From contig JALOOM010000035.1 of the NCBI GenBank assembly GCA_025454395.1, positions 1 through 40,988 of the forward strand: 40,988 nucleotides of DNA, given 5' to 3'. A program made the position numbers and the translations under genes. The notes beneath the pieces were generated by a model. That model ran no database searches. It was not told the DNA's origin and saw only the letters and a list, made by a program, of their open reading frames with translations. Below are positions 8,181 through 18,416 of this stretch, one piece after another (the first letter of the stretch is position 1; every line of letters starts with the position of its first letter). The stretch comes from Elainella sp. Prado103. Its GTDB lineage: Bacteria > Cyanobacteriota > Cyanobacteriia > Elainellales > Elainellaceae.

Positions 8181-8216
8181 GCGTTAATTGCAGCGTTAAT
8201 TGCAGCGTTAATTGCA
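8181..8216. repeat. 12-nt tandem repeat downstream of sat
   Basis: GCGTTAATTGCA occurs three times in direct succession (8181-8192, 8193-8204, 8205-8216) in the spacer between sat and cysC. Confidence 0.9.
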
Positions 8217-8244
8217 GTTATGCTTTCAACTCTTGTGCTTCAAG

Positions 8245-9429
8245 TTATGCTTCCACTGGAATCCGCATGGCTCGAGCCAACTCGGCTGCAACTTCAGGGC
8301 GAGAAAATTCTGGGGGCGGTAGTTCTCCGCGGCGCAGCATTTCTCGGACTTTAGTACCAGAGAGGTGAACCCGATCCTCCGCCGCACTCGGGCTGGTTTT
8401 GGTTGTGGCCATCTGCCCAGTCCGCTTGCAGTAGAAGGCATGTTCAAATCTCATGGGCTCAATTCCCAGTTCGCCCGGTGCAAATTCATCAAAGATATAT
8501 TGGGCATCATAGGTGCCGTAGTAGTCACCCACTCCAGCATGATCACGACCAACAATAAAGTGGGTGCAGCCATAATTTTTCCGCACGAGGGCGTGGAAGA
8601 TCGCTTCTCTCGGACCAGCGTAGCGCATGGCAGCCGGATTAATCGCCAAAATCACCCGATCCATTGGGAAATAATGCTCTAGCAGAATTTCGTAGCAACG
8701 CATCCGCACATCAGCCGGAATGTCATCTTCCTTCGTTGCACCGACCAAGGGATGGAGGAATAACCCATCTACAGTTTCCAGAGCACATTTCTGAATATAT
8801 TCATGGGCTCGGTGGATGGGGTTACGGGTTTGGAAGCCGACGATCGTTTTCCACCCTTTTTCCCGGAACAGCGCACGGGATTCTCCTGGATCGATTTGAT
8901 ATGTTGGGAAGTAGGGATGGGGATGCCGTTGCAATAGCCAGACTTCACCTGCTAGATTGATCTCACCTTGGTTATAAACGACCTTTACACCAGGATGTTT
9001 TTCTTCATTGGTGAGATAAACCCGCAGCGCTTCATGGAGTTTATCGTAAGGATATTTTTCACTGAGGTGCAGCACACCGATAAATTCACCCTTCGGGCTA
9101 TCTAATCGCACCAACGCTCCTTCTTTCAGGGGAGCGGCTTCATCAGCAGTAACCGAAAGGGTAACCGGAATCGACCAAGGCAAACCATTAGCCAGGTGCA
9201 TTGTGTTCACAACCGGCTCGTAGTCTGCTTTCGACATAAAACCTGTCAACGGACTAAAGCCGCCGATCGCGATCATTTCCAGATCCGACTGGGCCCGCTC
9301 ATCGAGTTGGATGCGAGGCAGGTGATCCGCCTGATCCAGAAACTCAGCTTTTTGATCGGGTGTACAGATGCGATTGATCAGGGTGCCGCCATGAGGCGCA
9401 ATGTTTTCTGACTGATGGCTTGAAGTCAT
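8245..9429 (-). CDS. sat: Sulfate adenylyltransferase (ATP sulfurylase)
   Basis: It makes adenosine 5'-phosphosulfate and pyrophosphate from sulfate and ATP in the cytoplasm, the first step of sulfate assimilation. The 394-residue protein is the monofunctional Sat/Met3-like type. The nucleotide-binding [11 protein letters not shown] lies at residues 200-210, GRDHAG further on, and the [20 protein letters not shown] end block is present. An AGAGG about 3 nt before the ATG (reverse strand, about 9432-9440) supports the start. It lies between the CysQ-type phosphatase gene and cysC, all on the minus strand. Confidence 0.97.
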   Translation of the reverse strand: MTSSHQSENIAPHGGTLINRICTPDQKAEFLDQADHLPRIQLDERAQSDLEMIAIGGFSPLTGFMSKADYEPVVNTMHLANGLPWSIPVTLSVTADEAAPLKEGALVRLDSPKGEFIGVLHLSEKYPYDKLHEALRVYLTNEEKHPGVKVVYNQGEINLAGEVWLLQRHPHPYFPTYQIDPGESRALFREKGWKTIVGFQTRNPIHRAHEYIQKCALETVDGLFLHPLVGATKEDDIPADVRMRCYEILLEHYFPMDRVILAINPAAMRYAGPREAIFHALVRKNYGCTHFIVGRDHAGVGDYYGTYDAQYIFDEFAPGELGIEPMRFEHAFYCKRTGQMATTKTSPSAAEDRVHLSGTKVREMLRRGELPPPEFSRPEVAAELARAMRIPVEA

Positions 9430-9755
9430 GTACCTCTCCGTCTAACCGCGTAATTTGAAAATAGGGGAACTTGAAAATTAGGATAATCAAGTCGAGAACA
9501 AACTTAGGCTGGCTCGCATAACCTGATTCTGTACAACCTGATTCCGCATAATTGATCCCGCAAAGATTCTACCAATCCTTGCTGCGAATTCAGGAGTTTT
9601 CTACAATTTACCGAAATTTGCTGAAGTCATCCTAGAAAAAATTGGCTATCAAGCCTAGACCGAAGCCAGAGGATTTGTCTAAGCTTCATCATTTGCCCGA
9701 TCTGGTTGAAGCTAAGGCTAAGTTTTGTAACTCCACCGGATCGGGATCTACGAGG
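9430..9755. other. Spacer between the phosphatase gene and sat
   Basis: No gene is supported. The sat promoter should be here. A loose repeat (AACCTGATTC twice, at about 9520-9545) is present. I see no riboswitch. Confidence 0.5.
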
Positions 9756-10742
9756 CTAGGGGGCAACCGCCAGGGCAGCAATCACCGCTTCATGACAAGC
9801 ACCATTGCTCACCACCACCCCCTGATTTTGGTTCATCTTGTAATCGCTACTGAAATCCAGGGGTTGACCATGCATGTCCGTGACCTTGCCACCGGCTTCC
9901 TCAACGACGATCGAGCCAGCCGCATGATCCCAGATTTTTTCGCGATAGTCTGGCGTTTTGGGAGAAGGCAATCGCAAATAAAGCGTGGCCTGCCCATCAG
10001 AAACTACCGCATACTTGGCTTGACTATCCATTCTCAAAGAAGGGGCCGTAATGCCCACAGCTTGAGCAATCGCCTGTTGCTGCGTTTGATCGCCATGCCC
10101 CGATTCCACACTTTCAACAAAGCAGAACCGATCGGTCTGGGTGGCAGGCATCACCTGAATCGGTTGAGGTTCACCCCCTGGAGCCGCAATGGGGAGTGCC
10201 ATCCGAGTTGCCCCTTCATGGCGCACCGCTACATAAAGGCTACCAGTTTGCGGATCCTGCGGGTCGATCGGCAAGGCAGGGCAGGCTAAGGCTCCCACTT
10301 TCACTTCCCCATCTTCAATCAAAGCCAGGGCTACAGCATATTGTTCGCCTCGTAAAAAGCCCTTGGTGCCATCGATCGGGTCTAATGTCCAAAATCGTTG
10401 CCCAACCTGACCATTGCCCCGGTTAATCCAATCAACCACAGCTTGATCGGTCGCGGTGGGGATCAATGCCTGAACATGCTCGGTCACTTGAGCCAGATAG
10501 CTCGCCATATCTGCCTCAACCAGAGTCGCGGCATCTTCTTCTGCAACAATCGGGTCTGCTGGAAAAGCCTCCGATAACAGTTTGCAAATCACTGCCTGGG
10601 AACCAAAATCGGCAATTGTCACGGGGCTACGATCGCGCTTTTCAATGGTTTCGGGTTTGATCGTTTGCCGAACTCGTTGACAGAGTTGAGCGGCTAGGGT
10701 CACGGCTGCGATCGCAATTTGCTTTTCTTGTTCGTAGGACAT
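9756..10742 (-). CDS. cysQ: 3'(2'),5'-bisphosphate nucleotidase, CysQ/HAL2 type
   Basis: This is an inositol-monophosphatase superfamily protein. It has the metal-binding motifs EEDAATLVE, WTLDPIDGTKGFLRG and WDHAAGSIVVEEAGGKVTD in order. The length (328 residues from the ATG at 10742) and the long segment between the first two motifs are closer to plant SAL1/yeast HAL2 than to E. coli CysQ. Such enzymes remove the 3'-phosphate from PAP, the by-product of PAPS use, and some also act on inositol phosphates. Location next to sat and cysC supports the PAP role. Longer starts at 10784 and beyond lack ribosome sites; the chosen one also has only a weak one. An unusual 15-nt repeat (TTGCTTTGAGCTTGA) lies just upstream. 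Confidence 0.85.
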   Translation of the reverse strand: MSYEQEKQIAIAAVTLAAQLCQRVRQTIKPETIEKRDRSPVTIADFGSQAVICKLLSEAFPADPIVAEEDAATLVEADMASYLAQVTEHVQALIPTATDQAVVDWINRGNGQVGQRFWTLDPIDGTKGFLRGEQYAVALALIEDGEVKVGALACPALPIDPQDPQTGSLYVAVRHEGATRMALPIAAPGGEPQPIQVMPATQTDRFCFVESVESGHGDQTQQQAIAQAVGITAPSLRMDSQAKYAVVSDGQATLYLRLPSPKTPDYREKIWDHAAGSIVVEEAGGKVTDMHGQPLDFSSDYKMNQNQGVVVSNGACHEAVIAALAVAP

Positions 10743-10898
10743 ACCGTTTGATTTCTCGATCGTTTCTCCCCTGTTATACCCCATCGTGGAATCACCACTT
10801 TTGAAGATTGCTTGAAGGAACAATATTGCTTTGAGCTTGATTGCTTTGAGCTTGATTGCTTTGAATCCGGAATTTTAATCTGGTGTTATCACCAGATG

Positions 10899-11363
10899 CT
10901 ACAGTCGCTTTTCCATCCGGTAATTGATCAACGTTTCACCTCGACAAGACACGGCTTGCGCTTGAACGATCGAGAATCCCATCCGTTCAAAAAATGGTTT
11001 TGCGGTAATACTGGCTTCAACCCACAACTGTGGGAGTAAAAGCTCACGGGCTTTCGCTTCAAGGGTTTGATAAATTTGCCGACCTACTCCGCGTCGCTGA
11101 TAGTTTTTGTGGCAATAGAAACAGTCAATATGCCCGTTTTGTTCGAGCTCACCAAATCCAGCAATCACCCCAGCATGATCGGCAACATAGGTGAAACGAT
11201 TCGCACAAACGGTTGCCCAGTCTCGAAAATGTAGATCATCGGGGGCCCAAGCTGATATTTGGGAGAGGGAATAATCACGACGATTGACTTCACGGACTGT
11301 TTCATGGAAAAGTCGAGCGATCGAGTCAGCATCTTGAATTTGAAATGGACGGATCTGAATCAC
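10899..11363 (-). CDS. GNAT-family N-acetyltransferase
   Basis: The 154-residue protein has the GNAT fold: FQIQDADSIARLFHETV at the N-terminus, the GFGELEQNGHIDCFYCH strands, and the acetyl-CoA loop QRRGVGRQIYQTLEAKA followed by LWVEASITAKPFFERMGF. The substrate is unknown. It begins with GTG at 11363 behind a strong AGGAGG. It is divergent from the FAD oxidoreductase at 11414, with 50 nt between the two starts, so promoters overlap. Confidence 0.9.
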   Translation of the reverse strand: MIQIRPFQIQDADSIARLFHETVREVNRRDYSLSQISAWAPDDLHFRDWATVCANRFTYVADHAGVIAGFGELEQNGHIDCFYCHKNYQRRGVGRQIYQTLEAKARELLLPQLWVEASITAKPFFERMGFSIVQAQAVSCRGETLINYRMEKRL

Positions 11364-11413
11364 GATTGACCTCCTAGCATTAATGCAATGGAACCGATAT
11401 GGAATGAGAAATC

Positions 11414-12604
11414 ATGCAGGCAACCACCTACGATTGGCTTGTGATTGGCAATGGCATCGCTGGAGCAGCCCTGAGCTATGAACTACAGAAGCAGGGGTTT
11501 TCAGTCCTGATCTTGGAGCAATCTGCCCACCCCCAGAATGCAACTCGCTATAGTTATGGTGGAATTGCCTCTTGGTCTGGTACGACTGATTTAACGCGGT
11601 TGCTCTGTCACGAAGGGATCACCCTGCATCGTCAGTTAGGGGTAGAACTAGAAGCGGATACTCAATTTCGCGAGCTGGATTTGTTGTTGACGGTTGCGCC
11701 CGATCGCGATCCAGCGGCTGTGGCGGCGACCTATGATGCAGTTGAAATCTTACCCATGGTATTAGAAGCGGCAGAAGCCGTTGAGCGGGAACCACGGCTG
11801 AATCGATCGGCAATTGCGGGTGCGTTACGGTTTCCCCATGGTCATGTCCAACCTGAGGCTTGCGTTGCGGCCTACAATCAGGCGTTTCTGCGGTTAGGGG
11901 GAACTATTCAAATTGCCCCAGCGATCAACTGGGTTCAGAAGACTGATCGCTTATCGGCGGTGATCACTCCTACATCAACCTATGAAGCGGCTCAAATTGC
12001 AATTTGCACTGGAGCAATGACTCGATCGATCGTAAAGACTGCCGGGATTCGCCTGCCGATTTACTTTACCCAGGCGGAGATTTTGGAAACACCTGCTCTC
12101 GATTGGCGATTACAGAGTTTGATTATGCCCGCAGAAATGCAACGATTTGCGCTGGAAGCCAAGGCTAGTGGTGCCGAACTAGCGCCGCTGTGGGATCAGG
12201 CGGAACAGGAAGTCTTGCCAGCGATCCTGGATCCGGGGGTGGTGCAATTTTTAGATGGGCGAATGCGGATAGGTCAGGTGAGTCGGGTCTGGAGTGACTT
12301 GCAACCTGCTGTGGATGCTGCTGCCAGTGAAGCTGCGTTGCGAGATGCGATCGGTCAATTGCTGCCAGATTTACAAACGGTTCCCGGTCAATGGCATCGC
12401 TGTCAAGTAGCCTTTAGTGGCGATCGACTGCCTTTGATCGGCCAGGTACCTGGATGGGAGGGGTTACATGTATTTGTCGGATTCAGTAATCCATTTGCCA
12501 TTTTGCCGCCTCTGGCGCGTCGATTTGCGGCTGCTATGTCTACCCCTGATGCCACAGACTGGGTTCTACAAGCCCTTTCCCCCCAGCGCTTTGGTTCAGC
12601 CTGA
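11414..12604 (+). CDS. FAD-dependent amine/D-amino-acid oxidase-type oxidoreductase
   Basis: The N-terminus is a Rossmann nucleotide-binding fold with G12-x-G14-x-x-G17 (VIGNGIAGA) and an acidic end to the second strand (LILEQ). The rest follows the DAO family (glycine oxidase, sarcosine oxidase-like): GALRFPHGHVQPEACV in the middle and VAFSGDRLPLIGQVPGWEGL followed by GFSNPFAILPPLA near the end, the usual FAD-contact region. The protein is 396 residues. The substrate cannot be read from sequence. It is probably soluble and monocistronic. Confidence 0.88.
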   Translation: MQATTYDWLVIGNGIAGAALSYELQKQGFSVLILEQSAHPQNATRYSYGGIASWSGTTDLTRLLCHEGITLHRQLGVELEADTQFRELDLLLTVAPDRDPAAVAATYDAVEILPMVLEAAEAVEREPRLNRSAIAGALRFPHGHVQPEACVAAYNQAFLRLGGTIQIAPAINWVQKTDRLSAVITPTSTYEAAQIAICTGAMTRSIVKTAGIRLPIYFTQAEILETPALDWRLQSLIMPAEMQRFALEAKASGAELAPLWDQAEQEVLPAILDPGVVQFLDGRMRIGQVSRVWSDLQPAVDAAASEAALRDAIGQLLPDLQTVPGQWHRCQVAFSGDRLPLIGQVPGWEGLHVFVGFSNPFAILPPLARRFAAAMSTPDATDWVLQALSPQRFGSA

Positions 12605-12741
12605 TCCACCAGAGGCAATTTCAGTTCAGCCCAATGTTGCGGCCTGCTGAGGAATGAGGCTGAGGAATGGTAAAGTGATCGGTAAGCTAAGCTAGATATA
12701 TTCTTAATCGAAAATCTTTCAATTAGAGGCCGAGCGTCCCC

Positions 12742-13017
12742 ATGAGTATGATTGCTGATTCGCTCAGTGTGTTTTTGCAGATCTATTCGGTGCTACTCAT
12801 TATCCGAATTCTGTTGAGTTGGTTTCCCAACCTGAACCCCTACGAACCACCGCTGTCGATTCTGACTCAGATTACCGATCCCTATCTCAACATTTTTCGA
12901 TCGTTCATTCCGCCATTGGGCGGCATCGATTTCTCTCCCATGTTGGCAATCTTCGCCCTGCAGATCGTTTCCAGTTTGTTTAGCTCTGCCGTGCAAGCAG
13001 CAACATTCAGCTATTAA
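12742..13017 (+). CDS. YggT/YlmG family membrane protein
   Basis: This 91-residue protein has two membrane spans (about 6-28 and 64-88) and the YGGT signature IRILLSWFPNLNP plus LTQITDPYLNIFRSFIPPLGGIDFSP. In cyanobacteria and chloroplasts YlmG proteins are linked to nucleoid distribution and thylakoid or photosystem assembly. A strong hairpin terminator follows at 13156. Confidence 0.93.
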   Translation: MSMIADSLSVFLQIYSVLLIIRILLSWFPNLNPYEPPLSILTQITDPYLNIFRSFIPPLGGIDFSPMLAIFALQIVSSLFSSAVQAATFSY

Positions 13018-13367
13018 TTTGGGCTATGCAAATAATTGGCTATTCAGCAGGTTGTTGCCTCCTAATTGCTTAATTGCTGTCTCTTAATTGATCATTTGGG
13101 ATCAGATGGTTGTTTGGTACTGATCACCTGGCGTTTAAGTGGCAATGTTATCCCTGCGGGCACCTCGCCCGCTCTTTTTGCCAGTGGTTGCGCTTCATGG
13201 GTTGGTTCAACTCGACCGATGGATTGAGTTGGATCGCATGGTTTTAATACTCAGTTTTAATACGCAGCCTTAAGATCTAGTCTTAAGACGCAGCTTTAGA
13301 GTACGCTTTTAGCATACTGTTTATACAGTGTAGCTTTTAATACAGTGTAGCTCGCTCGCCCGAAGCC
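13018..13367. other. Convergent spacer between yggT and nrdR with terminator and palindromes
   Basis: It holds the terminator at 13156-13179 and, at 13240-13350, a run of imperfect repeats and small palindromes (CTTAAGA...TCTTAAG; ACTGTTTATACAGT; TTTTAATAC repeated). No gene is seen. The palindromes may terminate nrdR from the other side. Confidence 0.55.
13156..13179 (+). terminator. Rho-independent terminator after yggT
   Basis: A perfect 6-bp GCGGGC/GCCCGC stem with an ACCTC loop is followed by TCTTTTT. Confidence 0.8.
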
Positions 13368-13994
13368 TCAAGACAGATGACTCATAGAGGCGGTGCTCTC
13401 CGGTTCGTTTAGTCCAGGATGGGTGGGAGAAGAATGAGCAGGCAACTCGGTTACCGCATCTGGTACTGCGTTTGAATGGGTTGCAGAGGTTAACTCGCCA
13501 GGATTGAGCTTTTCAGAACTCAGCCTTTCAGCACTGAAGTCACCAGTATTTTGCAAGTGGTCTAATGTTTCCACAAAATCTCGAATGCCTTTGAACTGAC
13601 GATGTACAGAGGCAAAGCGGATATAAGCGACTTCATTCAAGTTCTGTAGGTGCTTCAGAACTAGCTCACCAATTTCATTACTAGAAACCTCACGAGCCGA
13701 TCGTTGCTGTAATTCTGCTTCAATTTCATCGACGACTGCCTCCAACTGAGCATGAGGAACTCCAGTTTTTTCGCAGGCTGTAACAATGCCTTGTAATAAT
13801 TTAGAGCGATCGAACGATTCCCGTTCACCGCTTTTTTTTAAGACCACGACTGGCACAAATTCGATGCGTTCGTAGGTTGTAAACCGGCGGCCACATCGCA
13901 AACATTCCCTTCGACGTCTGACGCTATGCCCGGACTCAGCGGATCGCGACTCCAAAACCCGATTGTCTGGAAACTGACAAAATGGGCATCGCAT
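13368..13994 (-). CDS. nrdR: Transcriptional repressor NrdR with long C-terminal tail
   Basis: NrdR senses ATP/dATP and represses ribonucleotide reductase genes. The protein starts with the zinc ribbon (C3, C6, C31, C34; MRCPFC and CLRC) and an ATP-cone domain (about 49-139, [20 protein letters not shown] to [10 protein letters not shown]). NrdR is normally 150-180 residues; here about 50 extra Ser/Thr/Pro/Glu-rich residues follow, probably disordered. A GGAGGA sits 9 nt before the ATG. No NrdR box is evident nearby. It lies 396 nt downstream of psbT in the same direction. Confidence 0.96.
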   Translation of the reverse strand: MRCPFCQFPDNRVLESRSAESGHSVRRRRECLRCGRRFTTYERIEFVPVVVLKKSGERESFDRSKLLQGIVTACEKTGVPHAQLEAVVDEIEAELQQRSAREVSSNEIGELVLKHLQNLNEVAYIRFASVHRQFKGIRDFVETLDHLQNTGDFSAERLSSEKLNPGELTSATHSNAVPDAVTELPAHSSPTHPGLNEPESTASMSHLS

Positions 13995-14289
13995 AGCAAA
14001 TGTCCTCCGGGGTAACTAACCTACCTGATAAAAACTGGAACATAAAAACTGAAATTGAGGCACATCAACGCCTGCCAATGTCATCATACTGCAATTAAAC
14101 ATGCAAAAACCTGAGCAATCCAATTAATTTAATCTGATCAAAAATTAAACATCAGATCAAAAAACTGCTCAGGCTATCTCAGTATTCAGAGATGAATTCA
14201 GCGATGAATGCAATGCTCTACAGTTTAAAAGATCCTGACAGGAAGCGGTCACCAGTCTGTGATCGACCTGCAGATCTCAGCTCACTGCA

Positions 14290-14388
14290 TTAGTCGCGAG
14301 TGATCCGAGGCGGTTCACGGAATGCGATCGCGAAGAATAGCACGCCGATTCCCAGAGCTAAAACTAAGATGTATGCTACAGCTTCCAT
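14290..14388 (-). CDS. psbT: Photosystem II subunit PsbT
   Basis: This 32-residue protein begins MEAVAYILVLALGIGVLFFA and ends in AFREPPRITRD, the well-known PsbT sequence: one membrane span with a charged stromal tail. PsbT sits at the monomer-monomer interface of photosystem II and is bound to CP47/D1. GGAGGG stands about 9 nt before the ATG. It follows psbB by 141 nt on the same strand, the classic psbB-psbT operon. Confidence 0.97.
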   Translation of the reverse strand: MEAVAYILVLALGIGVLFFAIAFREPPRITRD

Positions 14389-14529
14389 GGTTGTATTCCC
14401 TCCGGCAAGGATTGCCAAATGTGTTGCGAAACGATCAGAACCAATAAGTCAACCGAACTCTTATAGTCTAGCGTTCAAATCAGGGGGCAGATGCAAAATC
14501 TGGATCTGCCCCACCTGAACAGACACTAA

Positions 14530-16062
14530 CTAGATAGGCTGCTTACGACGAGTGGTTTTGTCACCCAGTTTCTGGAAGTAACCCCATTCGACTTGCTCTT
14601 CCGATAGGTCGGGGTCAATACCGGCAAACACGTCACGGAACAGTGTTCTAGAACCGTGCCAGATATGTCCGAAGAAGAACAGCAGTGCGAAACAAGCATG
14701 ACCAAAAGTAAACCAACCTCTTGGACTGGTGCGGAATACCCCATCAGAGCCTAGAGTTTCTTGATCAAACTCAAAGGGTTCGCCCAGTTGAGCTTTACGA
14801 GCATAACGCTTGACCACCGCAGGATCAGTGAAGGTTTGACCGTTCAGGGCACCACCGTAGAAACTCACGGTTACCCCTACTTGCTCAAAGCTATACTTCG
14901 ATTCTGCGCGACGGAACGGAATATCAGCCCGAATGATTCCGTCAGCATCCGTGAGGACGATCGGGAAGGTTTCGAAGAAGTTCGGCATCCGACGGACAAA
15001 CAATTCGCGGCCTTCTGCATCTTTGAAGACAGGATGTCCCAACCATTCTTGGGCGATCCCATCTCCATTAACCATGGCACCTGTACGGAACAGACCGCCT
15101 TTCGCAGGGTTGTTCCCAATGTAATCATAGAATGCTAGCTTATCGGGAATCGTTGCCCAAGCTTCTGCATAGGTAGCACCGTCTGCCAAGTTAGCCTGTA
15201 CCCGCCGCTCCATCTCTTGCTGGTAGTAGCCGCTATCCCACTGATAACGAGTCGGGCCAAACAGCTCAACCGGCGTGGTGGCACTGCCATACCACATGGT
15301 ACCTGCTACCACAAAGGCAGCAAAGAAAACAGCGGCAATACTGCTTGACAACACGGTCTCGATGTTCCCCATCCGGAGAGCCCGATAAAGCCGTTCTGGT
15401 GGACGAACGGTCAGGTGGAATAGTCCAGCAATGATACCGACAATCCCAGCCGCAATATGGTGAGCCACCACGCCACCGGGGTTGTAGGGATTGAACCCTT
15501 CCGGCCCCCAAGCAGGGGCGACCGGCTGGACACTACCCGTTAAACCATAGGGATCGGAAACCCACATACCCGGGCCAAATAGACCTGTCAGGTGGAAAGC
15601 ACCGAAGCCGAAGCAGAGTAACCCAGACAAAAACAAGTGGATCCCAAACATCTTGGGCAGATCGAGCGCGGGCTCGCCAGTCCGAGGATCTCTGAATAGC
15701 TCTAGATCCCAGTAAACCCAATGCCAGCAAGCGGCTAGGAACAATAAACCGGACAGTACGATGTGAGCTGCTGCCACACCTTCAAAAGACCAGAATCCTG
15801 GATCAACACCAGTTTCACCCGTAACGCTCCAGCCAGCCCAAGAGCCAGTGACTCCTAAACGGGACATGAACGGCAAAACAAACATGCCTTGCCGCCACAT
15901 GGGATTTAATACTGCATCACTTGGATCGAAAATTGCCAGCTCGTAGAGAGCCATTGAGCCAGCCCAGCCTGCCACAAGAGCAGTGTGCATGAGGTGTACA
16001 GCGATCAGTCGTCCGGGATCGTTCAGAACGACTGTGTGTACTCGATACCAGGGTAGTCCCAT
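14530..16062 (-). CDS. psbB: Photosystem II CP47 chlorophyll apoprotein
   Basis: CP47 is the 510-residue inner antenna of photosystem II with six membrane helices and chlorophyll-binding histidines. The start [20 protein letters not shown] and the segments [39 protein letters not shown] and the large lumenal loop before [20 protein letters not shown] are diagnostic. Length is normal. AGGAGGAG precedes the ATG. The 245-nt divergent region to the ferredoxin gene holds its promoter. Confidence 0.99.
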   Translation of the reverse strand: MGLPWYRVHTVVLNDPGRLIAVHLMHTALVAGWAGSMALYELAIFDPSDAVLNPMWRQGMFVLPFMSRLGVTGSWAGWSVTGETGVDPGFWSFEGVAAAHIVLSGLLFLAACWHWVYWDLELFRDPRTGEPALDLPKMFGIHLFLSGLLCFGFGAFHLTGLFGPGMWVSDPYGLTGSVQPVAPAWGPEGFNPYNPGGVVAHHIAAGIVGIIAGLFHLTVRPPERLYRALRMGNIETVLSSSIAAVFFAAFVVAGTMWYGSATTPVELFGPTRYQWDSGYYQQEMERRVQANLADGATYAEAWATIPDKLAFYDYIGNNPAKGGLFRTGAMVNGDGIAQEWLGHPVFKDAEGRELFVRRMPNFFETFPIVLTDADGIIRADIPFRRAESKYSFEQVGVTVSFYGGALNGQTFTDPAVVKRYARKAQLGEPFEFDQETLGSDGVFRTSPRGWFTFGHACFALLFFFGHIWHGSRTLFRDVFAGIDPDLSEEQVEWGYFQKLGDKTTRRKQPI

Positions 16063-16307
16063 CGACTACGCTCCTCCTATACGTTTCAACGCTTCCTTCA
16101 GAGTTTTATTAAGGTGCTTGATACTGGTAAGCCTACCAGATCAGGGGACACCGTACAGCAGTGATCGCTTACTGTCGCCGGAGCAATGGGCAAAGAAGTG
16201 CCCGAAAGCACCCTAGCCAGTCAATCCTTAGACAGTTTGACAATAAGCTTGTAAAAATGAAAGTGTATAAAGAAGTGTAACCAGAGTGAGAGGGGATTGC
16301 AAGCGTT

Positions 16308-16733
16308 ATGCAAACAGGCTCTGAAGGGGAAGTTGTGGCTATTTCCGAGGTTCAGCAGCAGCTTAACCCGGCAACAGGCGAGACAGTCGCGATCGATCGT
16401 AAGGCAACTGCACAGAACTCGAAGTTTATGTCAGCAAATATTAAGTTTGTTAAAGAAGATCGAGAGGTGGTGGCCGCCAGTGGGGCGAATCTGAGATTCA
16501 AGGCCCTGGAGAATGGCATCGACCTCTATACGCTGATGGGCAAAATGATGAACTGCGGGGGATATGGGCAGTGTGGCACCTGTGTGGTGGAAGTCACTGA
16601 AGGGATGGAACATCTCTCACCTCGCACAGAAGTGGAAAACCGTAAGCTCAAGAAGAAGCCAGATAACTATCGTTTGGCTTGTCAAACTTTAGTCCATGGG
16701 CCGGTCAGTATTGTTACGAAGCCCAGCAAATAA
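16308..16733 (+). CDS. [2Fe-2S] plant-type ferredoxin-domain protein
   Basis: The core has the plant-type cluster motif [10 protein letters not shown] with a fourth Cys in RLACQTL, carried on a fold that starts [12 protein letters not shown]. It belongs to the short ferredoxin family found beside psbB in many cyanobacteria and should transfer electrons, its partner being unknown. The first ATG (16308) has GAGAGGGG upstream at a rather long distance and adds a polar 40-residue extension; an internal ATG at 16428 gives the usual 101-residue size. Either could be right. It is divergent from psbB. Confidence 0.9.
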   Translation: MQTGSEGEVVAISEVQQQLNPATGETVAIDRKATAQNSKFMSANIKFVKEDREVVAASGANLRFKALENGIDLYTLMGKMMNCGGYGQCGTCVVEVTEGMEHLSPRTEVENRKLKKKPDNYRLACQTLVHGPVSIVTKPSK

Positions 16734-16904
16734 GCTGGGGTACTTCTGCGACGACCCGCAGAATCAGCGCAACTTCCAACCAAATCAGACTTGATTCCAG
16801 AAATCGGTTTGGCAGGTAAGGTGCAAGACTCGTTTTGGTTTAGCTGGCGTTGTATGCTAATCCTATAGTCTTTATAAAAGCTGTTGTTGTAGAGGCAGAC
16901 CCGA

Positions 16905-17012
16905 ATGCAAGTTAACGATCTAGGATTTGTTGCAACCATTCTTTTTGTGTTGGTTCCATCCGTTTTCCTTTTGATTCTCTATATTCAAACCGCAAGCCGC
17001 GAAGCCAAATAG
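16905..17012 (+). CDS. psbM: Photosystem II subunit PsbM
   Basis: This 35-residue protein reads [20 protein letters not shown] and ends [10 protein letters not shown], the PsbM sequence with its single span. PsbM pairs with its twin across the photosystem II dimer interface. AGAGG at 16891-16895 is the likely ribosome site. It lies 171 nt after the ferredoxin gene; a TATAGT hexamer at 16864-16869 could be its own -10 element. A strong terminator follows at 17131. Confidence 0.97.
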   Translation: MQVNDLGFVATILFVLVPSVFLLILYIQTASREAK

Positions 17013-17130
17013 GGTTGGACTTGCCATCCAGCAGCCACGCTCACTTGAGTCCTCAAGTTTTTCCAGGAAACTCAATCACTTGGCAACTCACTTGGTAACC
17101 CGCTTGGCAACTTTGATGGACGTGGATTTT

Positions 17131-17164
17131 AGCAGGGGGGATGTAAGTTTCCCCCTTGCTTTTT
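17131..17164 (+). terminator. Rho-independent terminator after psbM
   Basis: AGCAGGGGGG pairs with CCCCCTTGCT over 10 bp (one G-U) around a 10-nt loop, then TTTT. Confidence 0.88.
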
Positions 17165-17225
17165 GATTTGGCGTTGTTCAGATCTTCAGATTTTCAGTTA
17201 ATGCTGGTTGGCACCCAGATCGCAA

Positions 17226-18065
17226 CTAGCGGACGAGTAACACGGGGCAATTTGCATAAACCCGCACATAATCAGACAACGATTGGCCAAGCAACCGATC
17301 CAAATCCGGAATTCCTTTGGCGATCGAAGGACGGCGATCGGGTGAGCCCAAGATCAGCAGATCAACATTCATCTCTTCAGCCAATTGGCAAATCCGTTCA
17401 CCGGGTTTTCCTTCGGGTGCTGCACACTTATAGTTAATGCCTAATTTCTTAGCTTCATTGATAGCAGGCAACAACACCGGGTCTTCATTCGGATTGGCAG
17501 CGATTTCACCCGGCTTCAGCTTCAAATCTGGATTGGTGTGAACTAAAATCAACTGCCCACCTTTGATATCTCGGATGAGCCCGATCGCGAGCTTCAGACA
17601 TTGTTGGGCGGATTCGGACTTATCCAAGGCCACCATCACTCGGTTAATTTTCTTGACATAAACATCATCTTTTACCAGCAGCATTGGTCGAGATGACAAC
17701 TGAAACACATATTGGCTCACCGAGTTTTCCAAAATGGATTGAATTCGCTTCAGCCCGCGCGATCCCATAATGATCAGATCAGTATCACTCTGTTCGGCAA
17801 TTCGACAGACGATATCTTTCGGATCTCCCTGTTGCAATATGGGGTTGACCCGACTGGGATCAAGATTGAGTCGTTGGATCGCCTCAGCCAGGGTTTTTCC
17901 CCCTTCTTCCAGTTTTTCAGTCATACCATCCGAGGTGATCTGCGGGGGCACAACATGCAAAACGGTGACAGCAGCAGGCTGAATGGCAGGAATATCCATC
18001 AGCATTTTCAACATGTCTTCAGTTTGTCCGGTACCAGAAGTCGTTAACAAAATTTTTTCTATCAT
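17226..18065 (-). CDS. Tandem-domain universal stress protein
   Basis: Two UspA domains lie in one 279-residue chain. The first starts MIEKILLTTSG and has DLIIMGSRGLKRIQSILENS, near the ATP-binding G-x-x-G-(9x)-G-S pattern but with Asn for the last Gly. The second starts INRVMVALDKSESAQ and has LLILGSPDRRPS. Such proteins respond to stress and bind ATP or other nucleotides. The ATG at 18065 with AGGAG at 18070-18074 is preferred to a start 66 nt upstream. Confidence 0.92.
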   Translation of the reverse strand: MIEKILLTTSGTGQTEDMLKMLMDIPAIQPAAVTVLHVVPPQITSDGMTEKLEEGGKTLAEAIQRLNLDPSRVNPILQQGDPKDIVCRIAEQSDTDLIIMGSRGLKRIQSILENSVSQYVFQLSSRPMLLVKDDVYVKKINRVMVALDKSESAQQCLKLAIGLIRDIKGGQLILVHTNPDLKLKPGEIAANPNEDPVLLPAINEAKKLGINYKCAAPEGKPGERICQLAEEMNVDLLILGSPDRRPSIAKGIPDLDRLLGQSLSDYVRVYANCPVLLVR

Positions 18066-18416
18066 GGGGACTCCTAAACTTTTCGCATTGGCTTGCACAG
18101 ATTTGCAGGCGATCAAGCGCAGGATCATCAAAACGCCACAATGCCGTTCAGGATGGCAGCATGATCGCTGAACAGGTTGAAGCTCATCCTTCAGTTTAGG
18201 ACAGCCGAATTATCCACAAGCAGCTTGAAAACGAATCGTTTCAATTGGCGCTTTGCACTTGCGAGAAAACTTGATTCGCCATAGATCATCTTATTGGATT
18301 TATTGATTTCTATTTATCGATTTGCCTATTTATCGATTGATTTTTACTTTTATTGTTGTGGGCTGAGCTGCGAGCTGATGGTCGTCGAGCAAGCCAAAGC
18401 GATCAAACTTCCGGTT
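18066..18416. other. Spacer upstream of the universal stress gene
   Basis: No gene is supported. An AT-rich stretch with repeated TTTATCGATTT occurs at about 18315-18350, near the 3' end of the gene at 18417. The usp promoter should lie at 18075-18250. Confidence 0.5.
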
